This document shows positions 10,206 to 20,430 of a DNA stretch of 64,000 nucleotides, piece by piece. Each line of letters starts with the position of its first letter. Position 1 is the stretch's first letter. The notes below the pieces were generated by a model that ran no database searches, was not told the origin of the DNA, and worked only from the letters and a program-made list of their open reading frames with translations. A program made the translations under genes and the position numbers. Source of the DNA: Pholiota molesta (Eukaryota; Basidiomycota; Agaricomycetes; Agaricales; Strophariaceae); contig JACGCK010000128.1 in NCBI GenBank assembly GCA_014925825.1, forward strand, positions 62,001-126,000, written 5' to 3'.

Positions 10206-11767
10206 CCGTGTGAGCGGGTGGATGGGCAATGGGGGTGACATCAGAGAACCGTGGCAGGAAGGAGGGCATGAAGCAATCACCCTCTGTGTATATGGTGCAA
10301 CAACTGCTCACCATGGATATCTCCGACAAGGACAACGTGTGCGGCGTGGTTCAATGACCAAGACGGCGCTGAGAGCGAGGCGACCAGTGCCCTTGAGTAA
10401 GTATCTCAAAGCCATATATGAATGATCTGACCTTGTCGCAAACCTCTGCGACCATGCCACCACTGCCCCGACCTCGATTACTTCACCTCCACGTCTACAG
10501 GCGTCAAAGTGCCTCTGTTGACACCGCACAGGTTATGTGCAGAGTGGGACAAGATCCTAATCTGCGGGCATGCATACGTAGTGGCCTGTCACAGCTGCGA
10601 CAATGCCGGGCGCCTAAATGCTGGGTGCAGGCCGTGCAGCAGTACATTAGCATCGTTTACATGTATAGAAAGAGTAGAAAAAATACCATACAAGGGACTG
10701 CTTATTGGAACGATTGGAACAAATGAGATGGGAGTGTATACCGTCATAAAGGCGGCAGGGATGGAAAGGGGGATTTGGGAGCGTCAAGAAAATTGCTCCC
10801 TTTAATATTTTCTGCTGCCAAGGGCCATCCAATTTCTGTTCGATTCCTGCTGACCCTTGCAGCATCTAGACGTGTGAGCGGTGCTAAAATTTTAGTTCCA
10901 GCCTTGCCAGCAAGCTGCAAAGGAAGCCCGACCTGAATATTACAATTTTCGTTCAGGGTAGCGGGGACCGGAAATATCATCTCGGGCATATCCACGCCCA
11001 CTTGTTTTCCCTCTGTGAAGTACATATTCGATAAATTGTATTGTGACGCTGCAAAGCGTCAAAAGTTCCCTGTCCAGTATGCCAATCTCAGAGGAAAGAA
11101 CAAAGAAAACTGAATCCATAGCATTTCTGTCAATACCAAATTGTGTCCGAGCTTCGTAAAAGTACACCGGAGTAGAATCGGTTACCAAATACACGTTTGA
11201 CGTACTTGCCAGCCCATTCATGTCCGTCTGTTTCGCAATGCAGAATTACGGTCTCGGAAGCTCGTTGGATCAAAGAATACCTACTCTTTGATCCGCCGTT
11301 TCCACCGCACTGTCCCACCATGTTTTGCCGTCTCATTACATATTTTTCAAGTCTACGTAGCCGTTAATCCAAGGTCGTACCATAGTATATCGCTGCGGTA
11401 TTTTTGTTTTAGACCATACAGCGAACGGAGTCTATTTCGTGCTGCATTATGATTTAGCGCCTGCACCCCGCATCATTTCGGCGCTAAAAATGCGCCGCCA
11501 GTTTGGCCAAGAGCTTTGGCCTCGAAGAATTAAGATATCGAGTTGTTAATTACTCTGCAAACATGCTATAATGTTGCTCCTCTTACAAGAGAACCGATGC
11601 GCAGATTCAATAGTTTGCGGCCATGATTGGATCTTGTGTGATCTGAATACGGTGGTTGATTTGAGTGCCAACACAATGTTATTAGACTTGCTGCATTATT
11701 TGCAATCGAAAAAGTTAGATAAGTAATAGCTATTGGTTCGAACAGCAGTGACATAAAGCATGAATGC

Positions 11768-12450
11768 CTAAACGAAACAGCGTACGGATTGTGGCATATC
11801 TGGGTGTAATCTTCGCATCACCAAACACCACATCAGTCTGTCTTCGAGCCCTAATAAATTGAATAGCGCAAAATCCCAGAATACCAGTCACAATTTAATG
11901 TTATTTATGCACATTCGACTGAATTCCCTACGGTGCTCCGTCAGAAAGACGAAGCGCGGATGCGCGGGACACAGATCCCAATCATGTCCGCCTCCTCACT
12001 GAATACACGATTTCAAAAGCCAAGAAGAAGCCGGTTCTTTTCACCTGTTATTAGGACCCTGACGGCTGGCCTACGTGGCAGCGAGCTTAGCGTGCGCAGA
12101 GAGATCTAAACGACACAAGATACGGATTGTGGCATATCTGTGTCTAATTTTCGCATCACCAAACGCTGCATCATGCCGTTCCGAGTCTTAACCAGTAGAA
12201 TAGCATAGAGCACCTATATAATAGTGGTTTTAAAGGAATATAATGAGATTTGTACATTGTGCCTTGAGTTAACTACGGCACTCCGTTAGAAAGACGAAGC
12301 GCGGAACACAGATACCAATCCATATCCGCCTCCTCACCGAATAAGTACGCCATTTCACGAGCCCCAAGCGAGCCGGTTTCTCACCTGTCAATAGGACCCT
12401 GACCCTTGGGGCTAGTATACGTGGCAGCTAGAATAGCGCGCGCAGTGCGT
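11768..12450. repeat. Two-unit direct tandem repeat, 338-bp period
   Basis: Unit 1 (about 11768-12105) and unit 2 (about 12106-12450) both run from ctaaacga through tacggattgtggcatatctg, cgcatcaccaaac, tccgt(c/t)agaaagacgaagc, tccgcctcctcac and ataggaccctgac to gtggcagc. They are roughly 75-80% alike by eye. No coding frame seen. Confidence 0.75.
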
Positions 12451-13304
12451 ACCAAGTGGGTGGAGGAAGTGTGTCCACCTCCCCGTAGTGTAACCGCGAT
12501 GATGAGCGCATTTCCAGTGCAATTCTTAATTATATTGTACAATTGCTTAAGAGTACTTTAGACTACTCTATAGACTACCTATCTCCAAATTTACAGAGGT
12601 GCAGGAGCAAACGGCGACCGCGAACACGACATGCCACCCAACGGTACCCTGTGTCTGGACCACCGCCTCGGAAACACATTCGAAATGCAGCGCAACCGGA
12701 GACCGCCAAAAAGCACGTCAATTACGTGCCATCACAGAAGCACGGAAGCATTAATCAGAGTGTTTCAGCCTCAGCCAGCTGGCTAATTCTTTGCGCGTGA
12801 AGTAGAAGATTCGGAGCAGGGGAACGTAGATTGAACGGAAGGCGCTAGAAACGCCGTTTCCTCGTTTCTTAGGGTTTTCGTGCAGGGAGGTATAGGCCAA
12901 GGTGCGGACGGAGCTCTGGTAGGGTCGTCTATGGTGAGATTTTGCACTGAGAGTGTGTTGTGAGGATTGGGCTGAGGATGCATTTGCGCGAGATATAATA
13001 ACATTGCATTGTAGACGGCTTGAACTACAGCAATAAAAATAAGAAGATCCTATTGATTTTATTCTACAGAAGCATGAATGGGTAGCTAATAGGCACGGAG
13101 AGATACTGTAGAGGTTGTGAGGTCAATAGTGCGAACGGGACAAGGGGACGCGGAGGGATGGCGCGAATTGGACTTGTTGCTTAATTTGACGATCCCGGTA
13201 TCTGACCCTGACGCACATCCGTTTCTTTCCCAAACCAATCTATTTCGTCTCCTACGTACATGGGGTTCCAGATGTATATAAGGGCTACCTAATTGACTAT
13301 CTAT

Positions 13305-13372
13305 CCTCATCCCCCACCGCCTCATCACATCCTCCTCTCCTCTCCTCTCCTCTCCCTCTCTCCTCGCCTTCG
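13305..13372 (+). promoter_or_regulatory. Pyrimidine-rich tract ((ctcct)n) upstream of a small gene
   Basis: A run of about 65 bases that is almost all C/T, including repeated ctcct units around 13329-13352. CT-rich tracts just upstream of transcription starts are common in filamentous fungi. A consensus donor (gtaagt at about 13399) follows, suggesting an intron in the 5' UTR. Confidence 0.45.
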
Positions 13373-13494
13373 CCGTCGACAGCCTGTGTACTTCCCGGGT
13401 AAGTGCGCGCCTGCTCGATGCTCGGTATGGCCATTGACGTTGTCCTTTACATGCCCACCTAGAGCCCGCAATCGACGACGAGCGCACTCGCCGC

Positions 13495-13958
13495 ATGAGC
13501 GAACGCTCGCCTTCGTCGAGTAAGTCGTACGGCCTGCCGATGATTCACCAGGTCTAAACGCAGGCGCCATCCAGAATGCGCCGCTCGCCGTCGAGTTAGC
13601 GATGGCGGCGTCCGTCCTGCCGTCTGTCTCCTCGCTGGTCCGCGCCTCTGCCCTTCGCTCGCTTTCGCAGCCCCCCGTCCGCACCCGATCACCGTCGTCA
13701 ATTCGCAGCAACAGCGTCAATGTCGTGGCCAGCCACTCCTCGCGGCAATCCGCGCGCAGCTCGCGCCCGAGCGTGTCCCGTACGTCCCAAGGGATCCGTC
13801 CTGCGGCTGAGCCGCCACTGACGCGAGTTTTGCTTCTTCCCGCAGGGCACGCCGCGTCCAGACCGAACGACGCAGACGGGAAGGGGCAACGAGAGTCGAC
13901 GGGTGCGCGTCGGCGACCGATGAGTCGGCAGGCGTCGAGGAGAGGGGGAATCGGCTAG
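13495..13958 (+). CDS. Small Ser/Arg-rich hypothetical protein
   Basis: Three exons (13495-13519, 13564-13779, 13846-13958) with textbook donors (GTAAGT, GTACGT) and CAG acceptors keep one open frame of 117 residues. It begins MSERSPSSS and is rich in Ser, Arg and Ala with no recognisable domain, signal peptide or membrane helix; it is probably disordered. A CT-rich tract and a possible 5' UTR intron precede it. I do not recognise a family. Splice-site quality and phase agreement argue for a transcribed gene, but the high GC content means chance open frames are common here, and the gene sits in a repeat-rich interval. Confidence 0.4.
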
Positions 13959-13984
13959 AGGCGCAGGCGTCTGCGGATGGTAGG

Positions 13985-15190
13985 AGTCAAAATACCTTCC
14001 GTGCCGCCGTACAAAGCGCTGACCTTGCTTTCGTTAGCTTTCCTGCACGCTGTCGCAACGAGCTCGGACGTACCATATACGCGGAGCCCGCGTAAGTTCC
14101 ATGTTGATGCCCTTCGACCTTCGGCTGACTGGCTCTGTTGCTAGCGCCCGGAATCGCCGTCGTCGAGGAGAGTTGTCCAGGCGAACGGCGGGTGTGGCAG
14201 CGGCGGGGCTTCGTCGTGATCGTCGTCGGCTGCGATGTCCTTGCGAATCGTTGTACGCGGCCGAGGGGGTTGGATGCCGCGAACACCGTTCGAGTTGGTG
14301 GGCGGTGGGTGGGGAGGAGCGCTGGCAGGGTCGAGGTAAGCACGGATGCCCAACAACGGAAGAAAACTCACCCAGGTATCGTCTGCTAGCATCCAACTAC
14401 GCCTCCCGCGGCGCCGAATGATGGGCCTGGTGTTCATACGGGACTCGTCGTCGTCGATGCCGTCGTCGATTCGGCGTCGTCGTGGATGGCCAGTTCACGG
14501 ATCTTGGCCGGATATTGTACGCCATGGATCCTTGCCGGGGCAAGGTAAGAGGCGGGTCCTCGTTGCAGAAGCAGGCGATCGTGCACGGATGGAGGTGGTG
14601 TAGATAGATAGGCCACTGTGTGAGGAGAGCATAACCCCCGGAGCGCAGGCGTCCGGGGTTGGTCACTGGTAAGGGGCAAGGTACCTTTCGTGCCCTGCAG
14701 AAGCAAACACATCGTCAGCTTGTGTTGCATGGCGCTGCAATGAGCTCCAACGTACCGTATAGGCAGGCGCCCGCGGTTTGCAGCCCCCTGTCTTCCCTTG
14801 TACGTACGGCGCCCTCTGCCCAGTCGGTGTAACCTCTAGCTGACGTGCTCCGTCCCGAGCGCCTGGAATCGCCGTGATAGCCAGGCCTCGGTTTGCGTTC
14901 GAGTGGAAGGGTGGTGGGCGAGGCGCTGGCATTGGCGCTGCTGTGCAAACAGATCATCAGCATAAGCTGCATGCCGTTGCAATGCGCTCCAACGTACCAT
15001 ATATGCACTCGAGCGCGCTGCCGGCTCACGTTGCCCATTCCATCCTGAGGTGCTGCGCCCGGAACGCCAGGAATCGTCGAAGGAGAGTGCGAAGGGCGGG
15101 TGTAACGGCGGTGGGGCTCCGTCGTCGTCTTCGGCGCTGGCACGGGCGAGGTAAGCGTGGATCCAGAGGAATGAAAGGGAACTTACATTG
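13985..15190. repeat. GC-rich degenerate tandem array between the duplicated segments
   Basis: Three units contain a block like gcatgccgttgcaatgcgct followed by ccaacgtaccatatatgc, at about 14045, 14725 and 14967. Units 1 and 3 also share the end gaggtaagcRYggat (near 14335 and 15149). Long overlapping frames exist on both strands. On the minus strand each unit encodes a similar peptide (for example YMVRWSALQRHAAYADDLF). Coding status is unresolved; I list it as a repeat rather than a gene. Confidence 0.6.
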
Positions 15191-15286
15191 TGGAAGGACG
15201 CTCGACTGGGGTATCTAGACGTTCTTGCGGAATGGACAAGAGGTGGCCGGCGGAACGGAACTGACCGTGAACGGCGGCGTGACCTG

Positions 15287-17209
15287 TCGGAGATGGTTGA
15301 CAAAAAGGATGGGAGGCAACAAGGCCTCGAGGCCGGGGCGATGGTATCAAAACAAATGCCACGTTTTTACCAAGTGCGGCGGCGTCCATTGTCCACATCT
15401 TCCTTTCTGCCATCACACACTGCGCTCATCGAATCGATATTGCCCACCAAAATTCGAATTATTTGGGACGCGCGGGTGAGTAAGGCTTTGTAATGGTTAT
15501 CACACGACCAGGCAGCTCATGTCAGGCTATAGATACATCTTTCAGCGCGATATTACTTTCGCATGCGCTAACGAGCAGAGGATATACTCCTTTGTGACAG
15601 GCTAGCCGCCGTAGTGCATTGATAGCATCAGAGCCAGGGACGCCCTGCGTTTATGGCCCCCAATTTCTTCCAAAAACTCGTCAAAGTCGCCAACAACAAC
15701 CGCGAAACCGCCCGCGAACGGGTCTCCTCCTCCTCCGACACCGTCGTCGACACCAGCGGCAGCGCCTTCCAGCAGCAGCGCAACCGCTCCCAGTCCGCCT
15801 CCGCCGTCTCCTCCCCCACCACCCCGACGCAGTCGAGCATCTCGCGCCAGAGCACTTCGCAGTTCTCTGCAGACAGCCGCGTCCCCAGCATCATCACCAC
15901 CCTCAGCAACGGGACGAAGAGCCTCGGCAAGAAGAGCAAGGGCCAGAATCGCAGCAGGAGCCTCAGCAGAGAGCGTGTCAGTCTGCGCAAGAGCATCGAG
16001 AGCATCGAGACCTTCAGCACCCAGCCGAACGTCACCATCGTACCCCCGAGCCCCCTTGCGTACAACGCCGACCTCTCGGATTCGGAAGACGAGGACGACA
16101 AGAGCAGTCTGAACGGCACTGCGGAATCCGCCAACACAGGCACGACTACCCCTGCAGCAGCAGCACCACCGACTACCGCCAAGGAACCCGCAGCACCCGA
16201 ATTTCATTCCCCCACCACCCCAACCCCTACTACATTCGCCAACAAGTCGACCGCAGAACCTACTACTAATACAACCGCTGCCATGTCCAACTCACTAGCC
16301 CCTGGGCCGTATCAAATCCGCAAACAGTCCTCCAACAAATCCATCAACAGCAGGAAAAACGCCCCTCCCGACATCAACGTCAACTCCCCCTCCCACCACG
16401 CCCGGGCGGCGACCGCGCCCCCTGAGGCCAGCGACAACGGCGCCGTGACGCACCGCCCCGTCGTCGAATCCCCCACCGAGATCAAGTTCCCCGCCAGCAC
16501 GCCCACCTCCGCCAATGGGGCCCCGCCCGTGCCGCCGCTCCCCAACGGCGGCGCGATGCCGCCCGTGGCGCGCGAGAACACCAGCGCGACGCTCGCCGCG
16601 CCCGACAGCAAGGGCAGCAAGCGCCCGTGGAAGCGCTCGACGACGCGCAAGCCCACGGGCCTCGCGTCCGCGATCGCCGCGTCCGGCCTCGCGATGGCGA
16701 ACCCGTCGCTCTCCGCCGCGCAGCACGCGCAGATCGGGGGCCCCGCCGCCGGTGCTCAGCCCCGGGTCGTCGAAGGGCTCCGAGAAGGACAAGCAGCCGT
16801 ACCTGTCGCGCTCGCCCGCGCAGAGCAGCGTCAGCCAGCGGAGCCACGGGAAGGCGCGCAGCGCGGACCTCGGCAGCGCGGCGGACCTGGCGAGCCCGCG
16901 CTCCGTCGCGTCGCGCAAGTCCTCGCACGGGAGCGCGGGGCGGCGCTCGCGCCGGCCGTCTGCGGCGCACTCGGACGGGGCGGGGTCCGAGCAGCACGCG
17001 CACGCGAGCGCGAACGGGGACGGCGAGTCCGTCGTGCGCGCGGACTACTACAGCGGCCTGGACCTGCTGGACGACGGGAGCTCGGACGAGGACGAGAGCG
17101 GGAGCGGGAGCGATATCGACGGGCTGATGGGCGAGGACGATATCCCGGTGACGGGGTTTGCGGTGGCGAGCAATAAGCGGAATGCGGACTTCCATGAGCT
17201 GTTCCCTAC
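15287..17209 (+). repeat. Segmental duplication, copy B
   Basis: Direct-orientation partner of 6967-8702. It includes about 365 bp upstream of the LAM-like start codon and nearly all of that gene's first coding exon. It ends 29 bp before the first intron of the gene. Confidence 0.9.
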
Positions 17210-19671
17210 AGTGCCGGAGGGCGATTATTTGATTGAGGGTACGTGTTGAGAGGGTCCTGCTGGACGGCCTCGTGTTTTACAGAGTCATGAGCTGACGCGT
17301 GTTGTTTGCAGATTATGGATGCGCGTTGCAGCGCGAAATCCTCATCCAGGGGCGGATATACATCTCGGAGAACCATATATGCTTCCATGCGAACATATTT
17401 GGTTGGATTACCGATGTGAGTCTTTCAAAGTTCATACCCTCCTTTTTATCCTGTTGCTGGGATTCTATAACATGTTCGCTCCTTAATGTTCGACTGGTCG
17501 TTGTTTCAACCTGTGGAGGACACCGCCTTTCTTCGTATTGTTGCATGCCTGCTTGTCCTTCATTCGTATTTTGGTTTCTATAATTGGCTATACTTTACCT
17601 AAAACGCCGCATGATGATGTTGCAAGACCGACGCATGTTAGGGTTTTAGGCCCCTTTGAAATGACTTCTTCGTTTCATGCTTTAGGAGACCAGCCTTCTT
17701 CCTCAACCCACTTACCGTTACATTCTGTGGGGGCTTTCTGCCCTCGTTGGTCTACTAACATTCCATGCATTCGCCTCTTTGCCCTCCCAAACTCTCTCCT
17801 GCTGTTTCTCTCGCCCCTTCGAAAGCCGATGCTAACCAAGCCCCTTCTTTCTCCTCCGTCGTCGGCCAGCTCTCCATCCCGATCTACGAGATCACGTCGC
17901 TCGAAAAGAAGATGACCGCGCTCTTCATCCCCAACGCGATCCAGCTCACCACGCGGCAGGCGAAATACACCTTCGCCTCCTTCCTCTCGCGCGACACGAC
18001 GTTCGACGTCATCTACAACATCTGGCGGCTCGCGAGGCCCGGCGGCGAGGACGGCGTGAGCGTCGTGTCGAGCGGGCGCGCGTCAGTCGAGGGGCTGCCG
18101 GGGGCGAATGGCAGCGGGCCGGGGAGCATCGCGGCGGGCGTGGTGGCGACGGCCGGCGGCGCGGGCGCCGGGCAGGCGCCGGGTGCGGCAGTGGCGGTGG
18201 CGAAGCAGGCGACGCAGTGCGCGTGTGGGCGGGAGGGCAAGCATTTTTCGGAGACGGCGATGGAGGTGGTGATCCCGGGGACACCGGAGAAGATACATAA
18301 TTTGATGTTTGCGAGTGGGTTCATCAAGGATTTCATGGTTGGGAACCAGAAGTTGCTCGGTGCGTTCTGTCTTCGTACTGTCTCTGACTAAATCTTACTC
18401 TCCTTTGCATTTTCATCTGTCCAGACATCCAGATGTCCGACTGGGCACCCGTCAACCCCGCCTCCAAGCTCCTCACGCGCAACATGTCCTACATCAAGCC
18501 GCTGAACGGCTCGCTCGGCCCCAAGCAGACCAAGTGCGAGATCAAAGACGAGATGGCGCACCTCGACTTTGACCAGTACATCACGACGGTGACGACGACG
18601 CGCACGCCGGACGTGCCCAGTGGCGGGGTGTTTGCGGTGAAGACGCGGACGTGCATCATGTGGGCGAGCGCGATCAGCTCGAAGGTGCTGGTGACGACGC
18701 AGGTGGACTGGACGGGGCGGAGTTTTATCAAAGGTGCGTTTTTGTGCCCGTTTTATGTGGTGTGGAAGAGGTGAACGGCAGTCGCCGGCATTTAGTCAAC
18801 ATTTTTTTTCTTTCGTCTTTGTCTGCCTTTCTATATGCGGCTTGTTGATATTTTCTACTCTGAAAGGCATTATTGAACGCTCAGCCATTGATGGCCAAAA
18901 AGTATACCACAACGAGCTCGAAAAAGCCATGCGGGCGTATATCCAAGAACACAAGTCTGAATTCCTCCCAGAAGGCATAGACGCCGTGATCGTTGAAGCC
19001 TTGCCAGAGGTATCTGCCGCATTTCCAGCAGTGCCAGGCGTGCCCGCGGTATCCGCAGGGGAGAAAGAGGCCACAGAGGAGCAGCTCAAGCGGCGCGAGC
19101 GCGAGCGCAACGCCCGCGGGCTCCAATGGGCGTACGACACCTTCGACGGCGCGTTCCAAGTCGGCATGCGCAGCGCGAAAGGCGCGCTGGAGCTCATCCG
19201 CGACGCGTGGGACCAGAGCACGAGCACGACGATCCTATGGTTCGTCATCGTCCTCCTCGTCCTGAGCAACCTGTGGACGCTCCTGCGCATGGGGTCGACG
19301 CGCGTCGAGGCGGAGCGCAAGCTCGAGACGCGCAAGCTGGAGGAGCGGGAGAAGTGGGTGCACAGTATTGTGACGGCGCTGTGGGACGAACTGGAGGCGG
19401 GGAAGCGCGAGGTCGCGCGCGTTGCGGATAGCGTGGTGCATCCTGCTGGCCACTCAGACATGACAATACCCCTCTGAGTGTTCCATCAGCTGTCGACGCC
19501 CAGGTGGTTGTGCCGCCGGCGCCTTCACTGCCCACCGACGGAAAATTCGACCTCAACACGTGGCAGGAGGATGTCGCAAACCTGCATAAAACTCTCGACC
19601 TGGTCGAACAAAGGGTGAAAGCCATAAGAGAGAGTCTGGCCTCATTTGAGCAGCTCGATGCATTGGACTGA
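15653..19671 (+). CDS. LAM/Ysp2-type sterol-transfer protein (GRAM + VASt + TM)
   Basis: Exons 15653-17238, 17312-17415, 17870-18359, 18425-18733, 18867-19432 and 19504-19671 give about 1,070 residues once a one-base discrepancy is allowed for. Order: about 520 disordered Ser/Pro-rich residues; GRAM (DYGCALQREILIQGRIYIS, ICFHANIFGWITD, then IPIYEITSLEKKMTAL); VASt/StART-like (PGTPEKIHNLMFASGFIKDF, MSYIKPLNGSLGPKQTKCEI, TTTRTPDVPSGG, VDWTGRSFIKGIIERSAI); one C-terminal membrane helix (STTILWFVIVLLVLSNLWTL) and a coiled tail. Yeast relatives are ER-anchored at membrane contact sites and move sterol between plasma membrane and ER. Near 16740 an extra C (ggcccc versus ggccc in copy A) throws the frame off; downstream sequence is natural only in the shifted frame, so it is a real frameshift or a sequencing error. 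Intron 2 is unusually long (454 nt). The last intron's donor (19433 or 19436) is uncertain. Confidence 0.85.
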
Positions 19672-20430
19672 TAAGCTTGCCCCCTCGAACGAGTCAGCTC
19701 CCTCTCTTTTCATGTGCTGTTTTGCATCAATTTCATTTCTTCATTGCTCAATGCTCTCTTTGTCGCTTTGGCTCTATTCTTTGCAGGTCTTCCGTGTTCT
19801 CTTGATGTAGTTTTCATGCTTCGCTTTCATTGGTTTCTCTCCTCTCCCCTCTCTCCCTCGGTCAACTCTGTTTCTATTTGACGTGCCTCTCTTTATATGG
19901 ACTTTTTCATACCCACCTTCACTCGTTTCCTATGGTTTACGACTGCGCGCGACTTTATTAGAGTCAGTCAGTCAACGCTGCATATCATGACTTTCACGTT
20001 CTAAAAATCCGATTACCCCAGCTCAACACTACTTGACTACAGGCATTTCTTTTCTCTGGACTTTCGTTGTGTTGGCTTACACAATGTACATAGAACAGAT
20101 TCAATTTTTCTGGTTGCATGTTCTATACTATTACAATGGAATTGAAGGTTATGCGATGATGGCCTGAGGACGAATTCATCTAATAAACATGTTTACCATA
20201 TACCACTATACTGCATCAAGGCTCTAATAGTACAAAAAACGTGGAGGCCTTCGCGACTTGAGCAGAGAAAATAAGTTATATGCGATTGTCGGGATGTCGT
20301 AGATATCATGATGCTATGTACATGCTGGTATAGAGAGTATAAAGGTAATATATAAAAGCGGATATGCAAGGTCGTAAAATCCAAAATCACAGCACAAACG
20401 AAGGAGAGCGAAAAAAAAAAAACACACAGC
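19672..20430. other. Convergent intergenic region
   Basis: About 760 bases between the LAM-like gene (+) and the ABCA transporter (-), pyrimidine-rich at its left. It contains copy 2 of dispersed repeat 2 (20085-20183). No gene seen. Confidence 0.55.
20085..20183 (+). repeat. Dispersed repeat family 2, copy 2
   Basis: Matches the reverse complement of 5974-6070 over its whole length apart from a small insertion. Shared blocks include acatagaaca, ttacaatggaattgaagg and gatgatggcctgaggac. Confidence 0.7.

Larger units (their letters stand above)
9311..13304. other. Accessory region without a recognisable gene
   Basis: About 4 kb lying between the two copies of the duplication. Apart from the repeat arrays listed separately (9783-10205, 11768-12450), it contains only short frames. 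A Cys/His-rich peptide near 10540-10640 (CGHAYVVACHSC...CRPC) and minus-strand frames at 10744-11336 have some protein-like character, but I could not assign them to a family and they do not join cleanly. They may be relics of a mobile element or of a decayed gene. Confidence 0.5.

Noticed and set aside
10509..10805. Cys/His-rich peptide (CGHAYVVACHSC...CRPC) resembling a zinc ribbon
   Set aside because: Short, flanked by stops, and no transposase or other partner domain nearby; could be chance.
10744..11336. Overlapping minus-strand frames with protein-like composition
   Set aside because: No consistent splice solution joins them and no motif is recognisable; noted only as a possible gene relic.
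13985..15303. Candidate repetitive secreted protein on either strand of the GC-rich array
   Set aside because: Frames are open on both strands because of GC content, and units differ by indels not in multiples of three, so no single gene model was defensible.
15653..17176. A 507-residue frame reading past 16740 with an Arg/Ala/Glu-rich tail
   Set aside because: After 16740 the natural protein (ending FPTVPEGDYLIE and joining the GRAM exon) is in another frame; the tail is an out-of-frame artefact of the one-base discrepancy.
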